This document shows, piece after piece, positions 42,082-50,281 of a DNA stretch of 64,000 bases. Under the pieces are notes generated by a model. That model was given only the letters and a program-made list of their open reading frames with translations. It did no database searches and was not told the origin of the DNA. The DNA lies in assembly GCF_030159095.1 (NCBI RefSeq), contig NZ_BRXS01000008.1, positions 124,001-188,000 on the forward strand, written 5' to 3'. Both the position numbers and the translations under genes were made by a program. This DNA comes from Roseisolibacter agri. GTDB taxonomy: Bacteria; Gemmatimonadota; Gemmatimonadetes; Gemmatimonadales; Gemmatimonadaceae. The first letter of the stretch is position 1. The number at the start of each line of letters is the position of its first letter.

Positions 42082-42732
42082 CTACGGCTTGGCCGGGACG
42101 GCGCGGATGATCGTGCTGTCGCGCAGGCTCCCCACCCGGACCTCCAGAAGCGTTGCCCCTGGGTGTCGCCCGATCACCGTGGTGATCGTATCCCTGAAGA
42201 GCACGTCGGCGCTCAGCCCGCCCTCCAGAGGGGCGGCCAACATGGCTCCGTACGTCCCTACCACCTGCCCGCGGGAGTCGCGCGCGAACGCCTGCACCCT
42301 CGCGGTGTCCCCGACGCGCAGCGTGACGAGGTGCGTCGCCCACGCCAGCGTGGCCACGCGCGGGAGCACCGTCGCAACCTCGGTGGTGGTGGCGACCGCA
42401 TCGCGAAGGGAGATCGTGACCTTGCCGGGCTTCACGCCGACGACCCAGGCGTCTGGCCAGCGATTCGGGCGGACGATGGCGATGGAGGTGTCGGACGAGA
42501 CGTACGATGCTGCCATATCCGGCGGCATACAGAGATGGGCGTCACTCCCGTCGTGCTGGAATCGGGCGGAGTGCGCACGAAGTGAGTCCCCCGCAGCGAT
42601 GATGAGTGGCGCCTGGCCGCAGGCTTCCCACTCCCGGCTGAAGGCGCCTCGAGCAGGGCCGCAGCCGAGGGTCGCCGCGCCCCCGACAGCCGCGAGCACT
42701 GCGGGGATGACCCTCCGCGTGTCGAGCCCCAT
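42082..42732 (-). CDS. Lipoprotein with Ig-like beta domains
   Basis: This 216-residue protein has a lipobox-type signal peptide (VLAAVGGAATLGC, lipid attachment at C23). The mature part contains alternating strands with SSDTSIAIVRPNRW, GVKPGKVTISLRD and LRVGDTARVQAFARD, the style of bacterial Ig-like (BIG2) repeats. The start overlaps the stop of the upstream membrane-protein gene by one base (TGATG), so the two are co-translated. It is probably anchored in the inner or outer membrane. The ligand is unknown. Confidence 0.72.
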   Translation of the reverse strand: MGLDTRRVIPAVLAAVGGAATLGCGPARGAFSREWEACGQAPLIIAAGDSLRAHSARFQHDGSDAHLCMPPDMAASYVSSDTSIAIVRPNRWPDAWVVGVKPGKVTISLRDAVATTTEVATVLPRVATLAWATHLVTLRVGDTARVQAFARDSRGQVVGTYGAMLAAPLEGGLSADVLFRDTITTVIGRHPGATLLEVRVGSLRDSTIIRAVPAKP

Positions 42733-43277
42733 CACGATCCCTCCTCGACTCGCCGCATCGCGCGGAAGCAGGGGCCCGCCACAAGGACGAGCCACACCAT
42801 GATCCCGACCGCCGCCGCCACCGCCGAAGCGGTGCGCAGCGTCTCGGCGGACGTGAAGTCGTCGCAGGACCTGATGTGCATCGACCCCGGCGGATTGCAG
42901 GCCCGCCAGCGGCCCTCGATCCACCACAGGCCGAATCCGGCCGGGGCCAGGTAGACGGGGAGAGCGCCGAGCACGTAGCACAGGCACCGAGCCTTCAGGT
43001 GCGACGCGCTGGCGATCAGCGTTGCCCCTTGGCGCGCAGCGCCCACGATGACCGCGCAGCCGAGGAGGGCTGCCGGTAGCAGGAGGATCAGCACCAGCCC
43101 GTCGAGCTCGTCGCGTCCGGCGAGCCAGAGTCCACCGGCCATGATGGTGGCGCCGGCCGCCGACCCCGCGGCCCCGGCGATCATGTGCGCCAGGAGGAGC
43201 GCCGCGTCGAGCAGCGTGATAGGCTCCCGGCTGGGGGCGGGCGACAACGGGGAGGGTAGGTCGGCAGAGGCGGACAT
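42732..43277 (-). CDS. Integral membrane protein (paralogue A)
   Basis: This 181-residue protein has about four membrane spans: around 25-50 (LLLAHMIAGAAGSAAGATIM), 60-80 (LVLILLLPAALLGCAVIV), 95-115 (CYVLGALPVYLAPAGFGLW) and 148-170. A Cys pair lies in the loop before the last span. It shares the order of features and the motif Y-x-LGALP with the membrane protein at 43630-44205. The two are probably paralogues. It is coupled to the downstream lipoprotein gene. Confidence 0.68.
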   Translation of the reverse strand: MSASADLPSPLSPAPSREPITLLDAALLLAHMIAGAAGSAAGATIMAGGLWLAGRDELDGLVLILLLPAALLGCAVIVGAARQGATLIASASHLKARCLCYVLGALPVYLAPAGFGLWWIEGRWRACNPPGSMHIRSCDDFTSAETLRTASAVAAAVGIMVWLVLVAGPCFRAMRRVEEGS

Positions 43278-43629
43278 GGCCGACCGTAGCGCGACGGACA
43301 GCCCCTCGGCGACCGGGAGACCACTGATGCGACGCTGCTCGCGGCCGCCGAGCCGGTGGAGGCGGTCAGCGGGGCCGGCCCCGCGAGCCGGACGGCGAGG
43401 CCGCGGCGCCGGGCGGCGCAATGACGGGTACCGGGCGCGCAGCGTTCCGGGCGGTCCCCGCAGCACTGCGTAGGCAGCGCCCCGCGCGGCGCAAGGGCGA
43501 GGGGTCTGCGGTTCGCTCCGACTCGGCGCTGATCGCGTCCGCCTCGGCGTGAAGCGCGGCCAGCGGCGGCGGCGCGGCGGGGCGTTCAGAACCTGTCAGC
43601 AGCCCGACGGCAGCCGTCAGCACGCGAAG
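43278..43629. other. Spacer between paralogous membrane-protein genes
   Basis: No gene is supported in these 352 bp. A short minus-strand frame (about 43366-43623) is low complexity and has no recognisable start signal. Confidence 0.45.
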
Positions 43630-44205
43630 TCATGTCTCGCGCGCTGGCGCTTCTTGTTCGCTGTCCGAAGAACTGCTCGTGCCGTTCCCGCCCGTGTGGG
43701 TGGCGCTGCGGTTACGGAAAGATGGGACCACGATGGCCAGCAGCCACGCGAGGATGCCGAGGAGGGTGGCGGCCGCGAGCACATACGGCTGCGGCTCTCC
43801 GCCCCGGTAACAGCTGGCCCCGATCTCCGAACACGCCGACGGGAAGAGCTCGAGGCCCGCGAACTCCGCCGCCGGGAGCAGGAACGGCGGCAGTGCGCCT
43901 AGCGCGTAGCTCCAGCGACGCCGGGCCGCCCGGACCCCTCCCCTGTGGCAACCTACCGCGTACACGGTAATGGCAGCGACGAGAGCCCCGACGCCGCCGA
44001 AAGCCAGGAGGCGACCAGACGAACCCAGGCCCGTAGTGGCGAGGAAGTCGCCCAGTGGCCACACGTAGAACTGGCCGACCGCCGCGACGAAGAAGCCGAG
44101 GAGGGCAGCGGCCCCCGTGACCGCGGCGTGGCCGGCGGCCCCCCGGCGAGCCTGGGGAAGGGGGGGCGATGGGGAATCCGAGAGACCACCGGGGGTAGCA
44201 GGCAT
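43630..44205 (-). CDS. Integral membrane protein (paralogue B)
   Basis: This 191-residue protein has four predicted spans (TGAALLGFFVAAVGQFYVW, LLAFGGVGALVAAITVYAV, YALGALPPFLLPAAEFAGL, YVLAAATLLGILAWLLAIVV) and a loop with CSEIGASC. The LGALP motif, the Cys-containing loop and the span order match the protein at 42732-43277. A Ser/Glu-rich tail ends it. It belongs to the same exported-protein cluster. Function is unknown. Confidence 0.7.
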   Translation of the reverse strand: MPATPGGLSDSPSPPLPQARRGAAGHAAVTGAAALLGFFVAAVGQFYVWPLGDFLATTGLGSSGRLLAFGGVGALVAAITVYAVGCHRGGVRAARRRWSYALGALPPFLLPAAEFAGLELFPSACSEIGASCYRGGEPQPYVLAAATLLGILAWLLAIVVPSFRNRSATHTGGNGTSSSSDSEQEAPARET

Positions 44206-44339
44206 GCGTCCAGCCTACCCTGGTTGCTCCGCACTCCGCAGGTACAGCAAGCGCACCCACGTCGCTGCGTCAACGACGCCCCCGTCCCCGCCGCCAATCG
44301 GACGGTAGGGACGGGAGCGTCGTAGCGCGCGGCTGTCTG

Positions 44340-44984
44340 CTACGCGGGATCGCGCACGCCGGCGGCGGCGACGCAGGCGGCGGCGGTTCGCACGGGGGGC
44401 GGGGCCCCGAGGGTCCCGGCGAGGGCCTCCACGGCCGTGCGTACCTGCGCCCGCCGAGTGACGCCAACGGTGGTAACGGCATGGGGGGCGAGTCGGCTTC
44501 CGGCGGTCGGCCAGCAGTCTGCCGGAGCGGTGAGGGCGACCAGGCCGGCGGGGGAGAAGTCACGCCCCGGCTCGTAGAACCCGAGCAGGGCGTGGATCGC
44601 GTAGACGCGGCTCGCGGCTGTACCGGTGGCGTTCAGCGCCACGTCAGCCAGTGCCTCGAACACCGCGGTGTCCCCGGTGAGGGCAGCGCTGCCGAACATC
44701 TCGGCGAGCGTGGTGCTGTCTGTCGTGGACCGGGCCGTCCGCACACCGGCGGCCAGCGTCTGCCGTCCGCTCTGCCCGCAGCGGGACAGATAGGTCGGTG
44801 CCCACGTCTTCCCGGCCTGCCAGGTGCCGGCGGTCACCGCTTGGATGGCCGTGTCGCAGACCTGGGCTCGGAGCGCGACGGTGTCGGGCTGCGCGGCAGC
44901 CGGTTCGATGGTGAAGGCGAGCAGGACGGCGACCGCGAGGAGGCGCGTGAGCCAGGCGAGACGGGCTTGGTTTAGGCGAGGCAT
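44340..44984 (-). CDS. Secreted orphan protein
   Basis: This 214-residue protein has a signal peptide (WLTRLLAVAVLLAFTIEPAA, cleavage expected after AAA). The mature chain is helical and Ala/Thr-rich with five or six Cys residues. It follows the large lipoprotein gene by 11 bp, so the pair is cotranscribed. No family is recognised. Confidence 0.68.
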   Translation of the reverse strand: MPRLNQARLAWLTRLLAVAVLLAFTIEPAAAQPDTVALRAQVCDTAIQAVTAGTWQAGKTWAPTYLSRCGQSGRQTLAAGVRTARSTTDSTTLAEMFGSAALTGDTAVFEALADVALNATGTAASRVYAIHALLGFYEPGRDFSPAGLVALTAPADCWPTAGSRLAPHAVTTVGVTRRAQVRTAVEALAGTLGAPPPVRTAAACVAAAGVRDPA

Positions 44985-44995
44985 GGTAGCGGTGC

Positions 44996-46891
44996 TCAGT
45001 TGAAGGGCCAGTCGAAAAACGGATCCTTGTCGAGCTCACACCCCGTCGCCTGGTGCACGCGGAAGGCGTCGTAGTCGGTCGAGTCGCGTTGCGCGATGGC
45101 CGCCGCCAGCGGGCCGGCGTGGAGGCTCCCCCACACGGCGTGCACCCGCTTGCGGAAGAGGTAGTAGGTCGGGCGGTACATCGCGATCCGCTCGTACTTC
45201 ACATGGACCGCCTCGTCGACGAGCACCCGGCGAAGGTCGCCCTCGTGGGAGTCCAGGGCCACCGTCATGCCCTCGTGCCGCCGCACGTAGTCGCGGAAGA
45301 GCGCCAGGCCAGCCGGCCCGCAGTAGGGCAGCCCGGACGGACCCGTCGTTCCGAGCATGCCGCGTCCGTCCTGGTTCTGCCCCCACGTTCCGAGGCCGCT
45401 CAACGCGGGGTGCAGGCGGATCTTCGACTTCGGGATGATCGGGGCGGCATCCAGCAGCCAGAATCCAGCGTTCGGCCCGCTTGCCACCACGTGATAGTTC
45501 TGCACGTGGATGGTGTCCGGCCCGGCGTTCGTGTGGAGGCCGTAGGCTGCCTTGCCCGAGGTGTATAGCGACGGCAGGTCGGAGGCAATCGAGTCCGGGG
45601 GGCCTGCCGGCGCCACCGTCGGCCATGACCGAGGCGAGGCCGTGAACGAGGCGGTGGCCGTGAGCGGGACCTCGGTGCCGTAGTAGTGCGCCGTAGCGGC
45701 CAGGTTCAGCACGGAGGTGACGGCAGCTTCACCCGCCGTCGTCCAGGACGTACCGCTGGCCTGCTCCACACCGACCGTGTCGGTGTGCGGCCCCTCGGTG
45801 CCGCTCGGCACCACCTGCAGACTGGTCACGCGGTATGGCGTCGCGGGCGACACACTCGCCGTGCAGGAGACCGTCGCGCCGCGCACGACCGTTCCGGGTG
45901 TACACGAGAAGGCCATCTGCGGGGGGGCCGCGCTGGTCGGGATGCTGACCGCGATGGCCTCGGTGATCCCTGGCCCGCCGAGTGACGCGTACATCCTCCC
46001 CGGCGACGGGGGAGCGTAGCTGCACTGCGTCATGTTGTTGCACGCGGGCACCTGGGTCAGCCAGGGCCACGGGTAGTTCGCGGGTGTGGGGCCGGTGTCG
46101 TTGGTAGGGCTGAAGGCCCATGCGATGGTCGTCGCCGGCAGATAGGGCCAGCTGACGGTGAAGGCCCGTGTCGTCGTCCCGGCGGCCGGCGCGCTGATCG
46201 CCATGGTGGGGGCGCTGATAGGCGTGATACGCACCTCCTGGGCGCCCGCGAGAGTGTACGTGCCGGCTTGCCACTGCGCAGTGCCGCCAGGACAGGCCAG
46301 CGCCAATGGCGAGTAGCACCCGGCGCCACCGGTGATGTTCGTCCGCTCGATCCAGAGCGCGGCGCCTCCCTTCCACCTGCCGGCCGCCACACGGGTATAC
46401 GGGTCGCCGGCCTTCGCGACGGTCGCGAGCTGATACTCCCCGAGCACGGTGGACTGCACCCAGGTCCGCACCAGCAACTCCGACTGCGGCGACCCGACGC
46501 CCATCGGTGTCGCCGTCTGCCCTGCATAGGGCGTGGAGCAGCTCGGGCTGCAGTACGCCATGTACTCGGGGTTCTGCCCGATGGCGATCCCGCCGGAGAC
46601 TTCGATCATCGCGTACGCGCCGTCCGGCACGGCGATGCCGGAGTTCCGCTTCGACAGGCCGCCGCCGTTCGTGTTCGTCGGCGGCACCTCGAGCGGGAAG
46701 GACTGGCTGGTCGCCTCGGGGGTCGTCGAGAGCGACGGGCGGGCGCTGGGCGTTGGAGCGGTCGGGCCGCGCCCGTCCGGCCAGCAGGCGGCGGCGCTGA
46801 GAGCGATGGCGACGGTGGCCGCGAGGCCGCCCAGTCGACGGGATGCACGGAGGGCGCGTCTCGCCAGGGCGAGCGTGGAGAGGTGGGGCAT
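44996..46891 (-). CDS. Large surface lipoprotein
   Basis: This 631-residue protein has a lipoprotein signal peptide (LGGLAATVAIALSAAAC, attachment at C36). The mature protein is rich in Thr, Ser and Pro and looks like two or three beta-sandwich domains (about 70-230, 230-440). A C-terminal domain of about 180 residues follows (YGLHTNAGPDTIHVQNYHV, then CGPAGLALFRDYVRRHEG and a helical end). It is the first gene of the exported-protein run. I do not recognise the family. It is probably displayed at the cell surface. Confidence 0.72.
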   Translation of the reverse strand: MPHLSTLALARRALRASRRLGGLAATVAIALSAAACWPDGRGPTAPTPSARPSLSTTPEATSQSFPLEVPPTNTNGGGLSKRNSGIAVPDGAYAMIEVSGGIAIGQNPEYMAYCSPSCSTPYAGQTATPMGVGSPQSELLVRTWVQSTVLGEYQLATVAKAGDPYTRVAAGRWKGGAALWIERTNITGGAGCYSPLALACPGGTAQWQAGTYTLAGAQEVRITPISAPTMAISAPAAGTTTRAFTVSWPYLPATTIAWAFSPTNDTGPTPANYPWPWLTQVPACNNMTQCSYAPPSPGRMYASLGGPGITEAIAVSIPTSAAPPQMAFSCTPGTVVRGATVSCTASVSPATPYRVTSLQVVPSGTEGPHTDTVGVEQASGTSWTTAGEAAVTSVLNLAATAHYYGTEVPLTATASFTASPRSWPTVAPAGPPDSIASDLPSLYTSGKAAYGLHTNAGPDTIHVQNYHVVASGPNAGFWLLDAAPIIPKSKIRLHPALSGLGTWGQNQDGRGMLGTTGPSGLPYCGPAGLALFRDYVRRHEGMTVALDSHEGDLRRVLVDEAVHVKYERIAMYRPTYYLFRKRVHAVWGSLHAGPLAAAIAQRDSTDYDAFRVHQATGCELDKDPFFDWPFN

Positions 46892-47224
46892 GGAGGGTTC
46901 GAGGCGGGGGCGCGCCGGTCGCCCGGCGCGCGTGGTGCGCGACGGGTCCGACTGGTCCCAGGGTCGGGCGGCGGCGTGCGGGTGCCGCGGCGGCGGGGGC
47001 GCCGCCGACGGGGGCGGCCGCTACGATTTCCGGGTGCCCGGCCGGCCCCTGCCGGCGGCCCCCGGCGGGGCGGGCGCGTCCTCATCAGGGAGATCGCCTT
47101 GCCTGGATCACAGCGCGCATCGGGTACCTCGGCCGCCGCGGCGCACGGTGGCAAGCCGCCGAAGGTCGTGAAGCAGGGGCCGGGCGCCGGCCTCGTTCGC
47201 CCCCGCACCGCGAAGGCGGACAGG
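46892..47224. other. Divergent spacer
   Basis: This 333-bp region between the lipoprotein gene and the GNAT-like gene holds no supported gene. It should contain both promoters. Confidence 0.45.
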
Positions 47225-48019
47225 ATGACGGAGATCGGCCGTCTCCACGACCTCGACCTGCGGCTCGGCGACGGGACGGTCCGCACGGCCGTCGGCCTCG
47301 CGGGCTGGCGCGTGCTGGACCTCGCGGCGCACCTCGGCACGACCGGGCAGGAGGGGTGGCCGGCGGCCCCGATCATGTTCGGGGCGTTCCAGGCGGTGGC
47401 GCGCCCGGCCGCCGACGCGCCCCCGGGGGCCGACGCCGCCCTCGCGCCGCTCCACGTGGCCGGGCTGCCGTGGTCGTACATCGCGGGCGAGGACGCCCGC
47501 CGCCCCGAGCTCTCGGCGATCCCAGCGACCGAGCCGCGGGCGGTGATCGCGCGGGGGACGGCGTGGGTGGTCCGCTGGGAGCCGGCGACTCGCGGGTACC
47601 CGGCGGCGCTCGCCAGCCTCGCGGCGTCCGACCCACGCCTGATCCGGGCGTTCCAGCAGGAGGTCGACCCGACGCCGCTCCGCGCGGCGCGCCGGCTCGT
47701 CATCCTCGACACGCTCTACGTGCACCCCGCCGCCCGCGGGCAGTCGCTCGGCCTCGCCTTCCTGTGGGGGGTGTTGGCCGGCATGGGGTTCAGCGCCGGC
47801 GACGCCGTGGTCGCCGACCCATGGCCCATCGGCACGCCGTGGGCGCCGCTCCCGACAGCCACCGAGCCGACGACGGCCGCGGAGATGGCGACCGCGATGA
47901 CGGCGATCCGGCGGCTAAGCGCGTACTACCGAGCGCTGGGGCTGACCGGGCTGCCGACGCGGATCCCCGGGCTCCCGCCCGAGATGGTGCTAGCGGCGAC
48001 GGCGATCCCCGGTCTGTGA
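47225..48019 (+). CDS. GNAT-like acetyltransferase fold protein
   Basis: This 264-residue protein starts at the ATG at 47225. The C-terminal half has the GNAT core: a strand LVILDTLYVHPAARGQSLG carrying the acyl-CoA loop (R-G-x-S-L-G, a relaxed form of the Q/R-x-x-G-x-G/A motif), and a final helix/strand RLSAYYRALGLTGL. The N-terminal half has no motif I know. The substrate is unknown. The pyrophosphate loop departs from the usual pattern, so the acetyltransferase activity needs confirming. Confidence 0.55.
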   Translation: MTEIGRLHDLDLRLGDGTVRTAVGLAGWRVLDLAAHLGTTGQEGWPAAPIMFGAFQAVARPAADAPPGADAALAPLHVAGLPWSYIAGEDARRPELSAIPATEPRAVIARGTAWVVRWEPATRGYPAALASLAASDPRLIRAFQQEVDPTPLRAARRLVILDTLYVHPAARGQSLGLAFLWGVLAGMGFSAGDAVVADPWPIGTPWAPLPTATEPTTAAEMATAMTAIRRLSAYYRALGLTGLPTRIPGLPPEMVLAATAIPGL

Positions 48020-48198
48020 GGCTCCGGTCGGCGCCGGCAGCCGCTGATCCACGGCGGTTGGCCCAGAGGCGGGCGTCCCCGTACACTCTGCCGCGTACCA
48101 GTTCGGACCGACCGAGCCGGCGCGCCGGTGATCCGCCGTGAGGCCGACCCCCGTCCCTTAGAGTCCCGGTGCTGCCCGGGAGGATGACTCCGAGACGC

Positions 48199-49668
48199 AT
48201 GACCAACGCATCCACGACGCCCCGGCCGCGCGGGCCGAACCGCGTCCTCGGCCCGCAGACCGGCCTCGCCGAGGCCGACGAGATCGAGCTGAAGGAGAGC
48301 GTCATCGACGACGCGCTCGAGGACGTGTGCGCGTTCGCCAACACCGCCGGCGGAACCGTCTACCTCGGGGTCGCGAAGGACGGGCGCGTCGTCGTCGGGT
48401 ACGACGTGTCGGACGAGCGCCAGCGCGTCGTCGGCCAGAAGGTGCGCAGCGCGTTGCAGATCGACGTCGGGATCAGCGTGTGCACCGTCGAGGGGCACGC
48501 GTATCTCGCGGTCCGCGTCGACCGCAAGAAGAAGCCGGTCTACCTGCGGCAGGTCTACTACCACCGCGTCGGGACCGAGACGGTGGCGGTGACCGACACG
48601 GCGGAGCTCACCAGCATGCTCCTCGTGAGAACGGGGCGCACGTGGGACGCCCTCTCGGCGGACGTCGCGCTGGCCGACGCCGTGGACCGGGCGCGGCTCA
48701 GCGAGTTCGTCCGGAACGCGCAGACGCGTGAGAATCCGCGGCTCTCTGCGGAGGTGACGGACGGCCACCCCGTGGAACACGTCCTCAACCACATCGCTGA
48801 CGGGCTGGCAGTCGACGGCGAGGCGTCGAACGCGGCGGTGCTGCTCTTCGGGCGCGAGCCGCAGCGGGTCGTCCCGCACGCCCGGGTGAAGGTGATCGAG
48901 TTCCGCAGCACGGACGACCTGACCGAGTACCCGGAGTGCGTCGGGACGGTCTTCGAGCAGATCGACGAGGCGCTCCGCACGGTGATGCGCGCCAACCCGC
49001 CGCACGTCGGGTTCCCCGCGGCGGGCGCTGGCGGCGACGTCGCCGAGCGCACGCGTCGGCAGGAGACGCCGGTCTACGCGGAGCTGGCGATCAAGGAGGC
49101 CATCGCGAACGCGGTCGTGCACCGGGACTACGCCGTCCCCGGCGCCGAGGTGGAGATCAAGATGTTCGCCGACCGGCTCGTCATCATGAACCCGGGGGCG
49201 CTGCCGGCGGGGATCACCGTCGGCATGCTGCGCTTGAACCCGCACCCCTCGCTCCGGCGGAACCCGTTGATCGCGCAGGCGGGCTACATCGACTACTACG
49301 TCGAGCGCTACGGGACGGGCACGGTGCGGATGATCGAGCGGTGCCGCGCGGCCCGGTTGCCGGAGCCGATCTTCGAGGTCCAGGGCGGGTTCTTCTCCGT
49401 CACCTTCTTCAAGGACCCGCTCCGCCCCGAGCACCTGGAGCGTCTCGGCCTCAACGCCAGGCAGGTCCTCGCCGGGTCCTACGTGCGACAGACCGGCCGC
49501 ATCGACAACGCGACGTACGCGACCCTGGTCGGGGGTACGCTGCCGACCCGCGCGCGCGACCTCGAAGACCTCGTCGCCCGAGGCCTCCTCCGGAAGGTGG
49601 GGACGAGAGGGCCGGGGGTCCACTGGGTCGCGGCCCCCGTAGGCGGGGGAGTCGGCGGGGTGGCGTAG
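48199..49668 (+). CDS. AlbA_2-domain ATP-binding regulator
   Basis: This protein has 489 residues from the ATG at 48199. The ATGs at 48184 and the GTG at 48169 are in frame, but the GGGAGG at 48178-48183 touches the former. Residues 20-140 are an AlbA_2 (Schlafen-type) domain: ADEIELKESV, then DVCAFANTAGGTVYLGVAKDG. Residues 280-400 contain a GHKL-like ATP-binding half: ELAIKEAIANAVVHRDY, NPGALPAG and RYGTGTVRMIE. A C-terminal winged-helix-like part ends it. Such proteins are putative DNA-binding regulators and are common beside mobile elements. Confidence 0.85.
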   Translation: MTNASTTPRPRGPNRVLGPQTGLAEADEIELKESVIDDALEDVCAFANTAGGTVYLGVAKDGRVVVGYDVSDERQRVVGQKVRSALQIDVGISVCTVEGHAYLAVRVDRKKKPVYLRQVYYHRVGTETVAVTDTAELTSMLLVRTGRTWDALSADVALADAVDRARLSEFVRNAQTRENPRLSAEVTDGHPVEHVLNHIADGLAVDGEASNAAVLLFGREPQRVVPHARVKVIEFRSTDDLTEYPECVGTVFEQIDEALRTVMRANPPHVGFPAAGAGGDVAERTRRQETPVYAELAIKEAIANAVVHRDYAVPGAEVEIKMFADRLVIMNPGALPAGITVGMLRLNPHPSLRRNPLIAQAGYIDYYVERYGTGTVRMIERCRAARLPEPIFEVQGGFFSVTFFKDPLRPEHLERLGLNARQVLAGSYVRQTGRIDNATYATLVGGTLPTRARDLEDLVARGLLRKVGTRGPGVHWVAAPVGGGVGGVA

Positions 49669-49715
49669 CACGGGGGCGCCACTCCGCCGTCCGGCACGGT
49701 GTCGGAGGGAGTGGG

Positions 49716-49853
49716 ATGGCTGAGGCCCCTCAGACCCCTGAGACGCCTGAGACGCCTGAGACGCCTGAGACGCCTGAGACGCCTGAGACGCCTGAGACGC
49801 CTGAGACGCCTGAGACCCCTGAGACGCCTGAGACAGTAGTCTCACGCGGGTGA
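49716..49853 (+). CDS. Small Thr-Pro-Glu repeat peptide (speculative)
   Basis: This 45-residue open frame has an ATG preceded at 5 bp by GGAGGGA (49704-49710). After MAEAPQ it consists almost wholly of Thr-Pro-Glu units encoded by the 9-bp array, then ends VVSRG. The ribosome-binding site is better than those of many real genes here. The product has no other coding evidence. Confidence 0.3.
   Translation: MAEAPQTPETPETPETPETPETPETPETPETPETPETPETVVSRG
49737..49835. repeat. 9-bp tandem array, eleven units
   Basis: Eleven units of CCTGAGACG, two of them with a changed last base, lie between the AlbA_2 gene and a convergent orphan gene. Confidence 0.95.
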
Positions 49854-49932
49854 GATAACTCCTGGCGGATGAGCCGTAAGTGCTTGGTCTATAGTGGTCT
49901 ACGGCCACGCGCCCCGGAGGGGGGTTATCTCA
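49851..49932. other. Long-range inverted repeat between convergent genes
   Basis: Arms TGAGATAAC (49851-49859) and GTTATCTCA (49924-49932) bracket 64 bp that include the near-direct repeat GGTCTATA/GGTCTACG. A small hairpin TGAGAC/GTCTCA lies just before it (about 49830-49843). It could be a recombination site or a bidirectional terminator. Confidence 0.4.
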
Positions 49933-50268
49933 TGCGCCGCCGCGAGGGTGGCCGGTGAGGTTGACAGAGCGCCCCGCCGCCCAAGCCTGAGCTCGCCGCG
50001 AGGGTGGCAGGGTCTCGAGCGCTAGCACGGTCGTGGTCGTTTCCAGCGCCACGCTCGCGTAGGCGGCGAGCGTCTCGACCTCGCGGCCGAGCGGCGCGTC
50101 GACGAGGTACGTCAGGTACGGCGAGATCGCGGTGAGCCGCACCTCGCCGAGCCCCAGGCGGGCCGCCATCGCGCCGACGGCCGCCGCCGCCGGCGACTCC
50201 GTGTAGAGCGCGAGCACGCGCTTCATGTAGGCGGGGTCGCCGGGGACCGTGTACTGCTGGCGTCGCAT
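49930..50268 (-). CDS. Orphan protein, third gene of a three-gene cassette
   Basis: This 112-residue soluble protein has alternating helices and strands (LGLGEVRLTAISPYLTYLV) and a C-terminal Ala/Gly-rich end. It starts 13 bp after the stop of the 674-residue orphan on the same strand. No family is recognised. The stop codon overlaps one arm of the inverted repeat at 49851-49932. Confidence 0.6.
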   Translation of the reverse strand: MRRQQYTVPGDPAYMKRVLALYTESPAAAAVGAMAARLGLGEVRLTAISPYLTYLVDAPLGREVETLAAYASVALETTTTVLALETLPPSRRAQAWAAGRSVNLTGHPRGGA

Positions 50269-50281
50269 CGTCGCGCCTCCC

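Noticed and set aside
47926-49908. 660-codon minus-strand frame with Ser-Gln-Ala repeats
   Set aside because: It is antisense to the AlbA_2 gene and the 9-bp array. The repeats are an artefact of that array.
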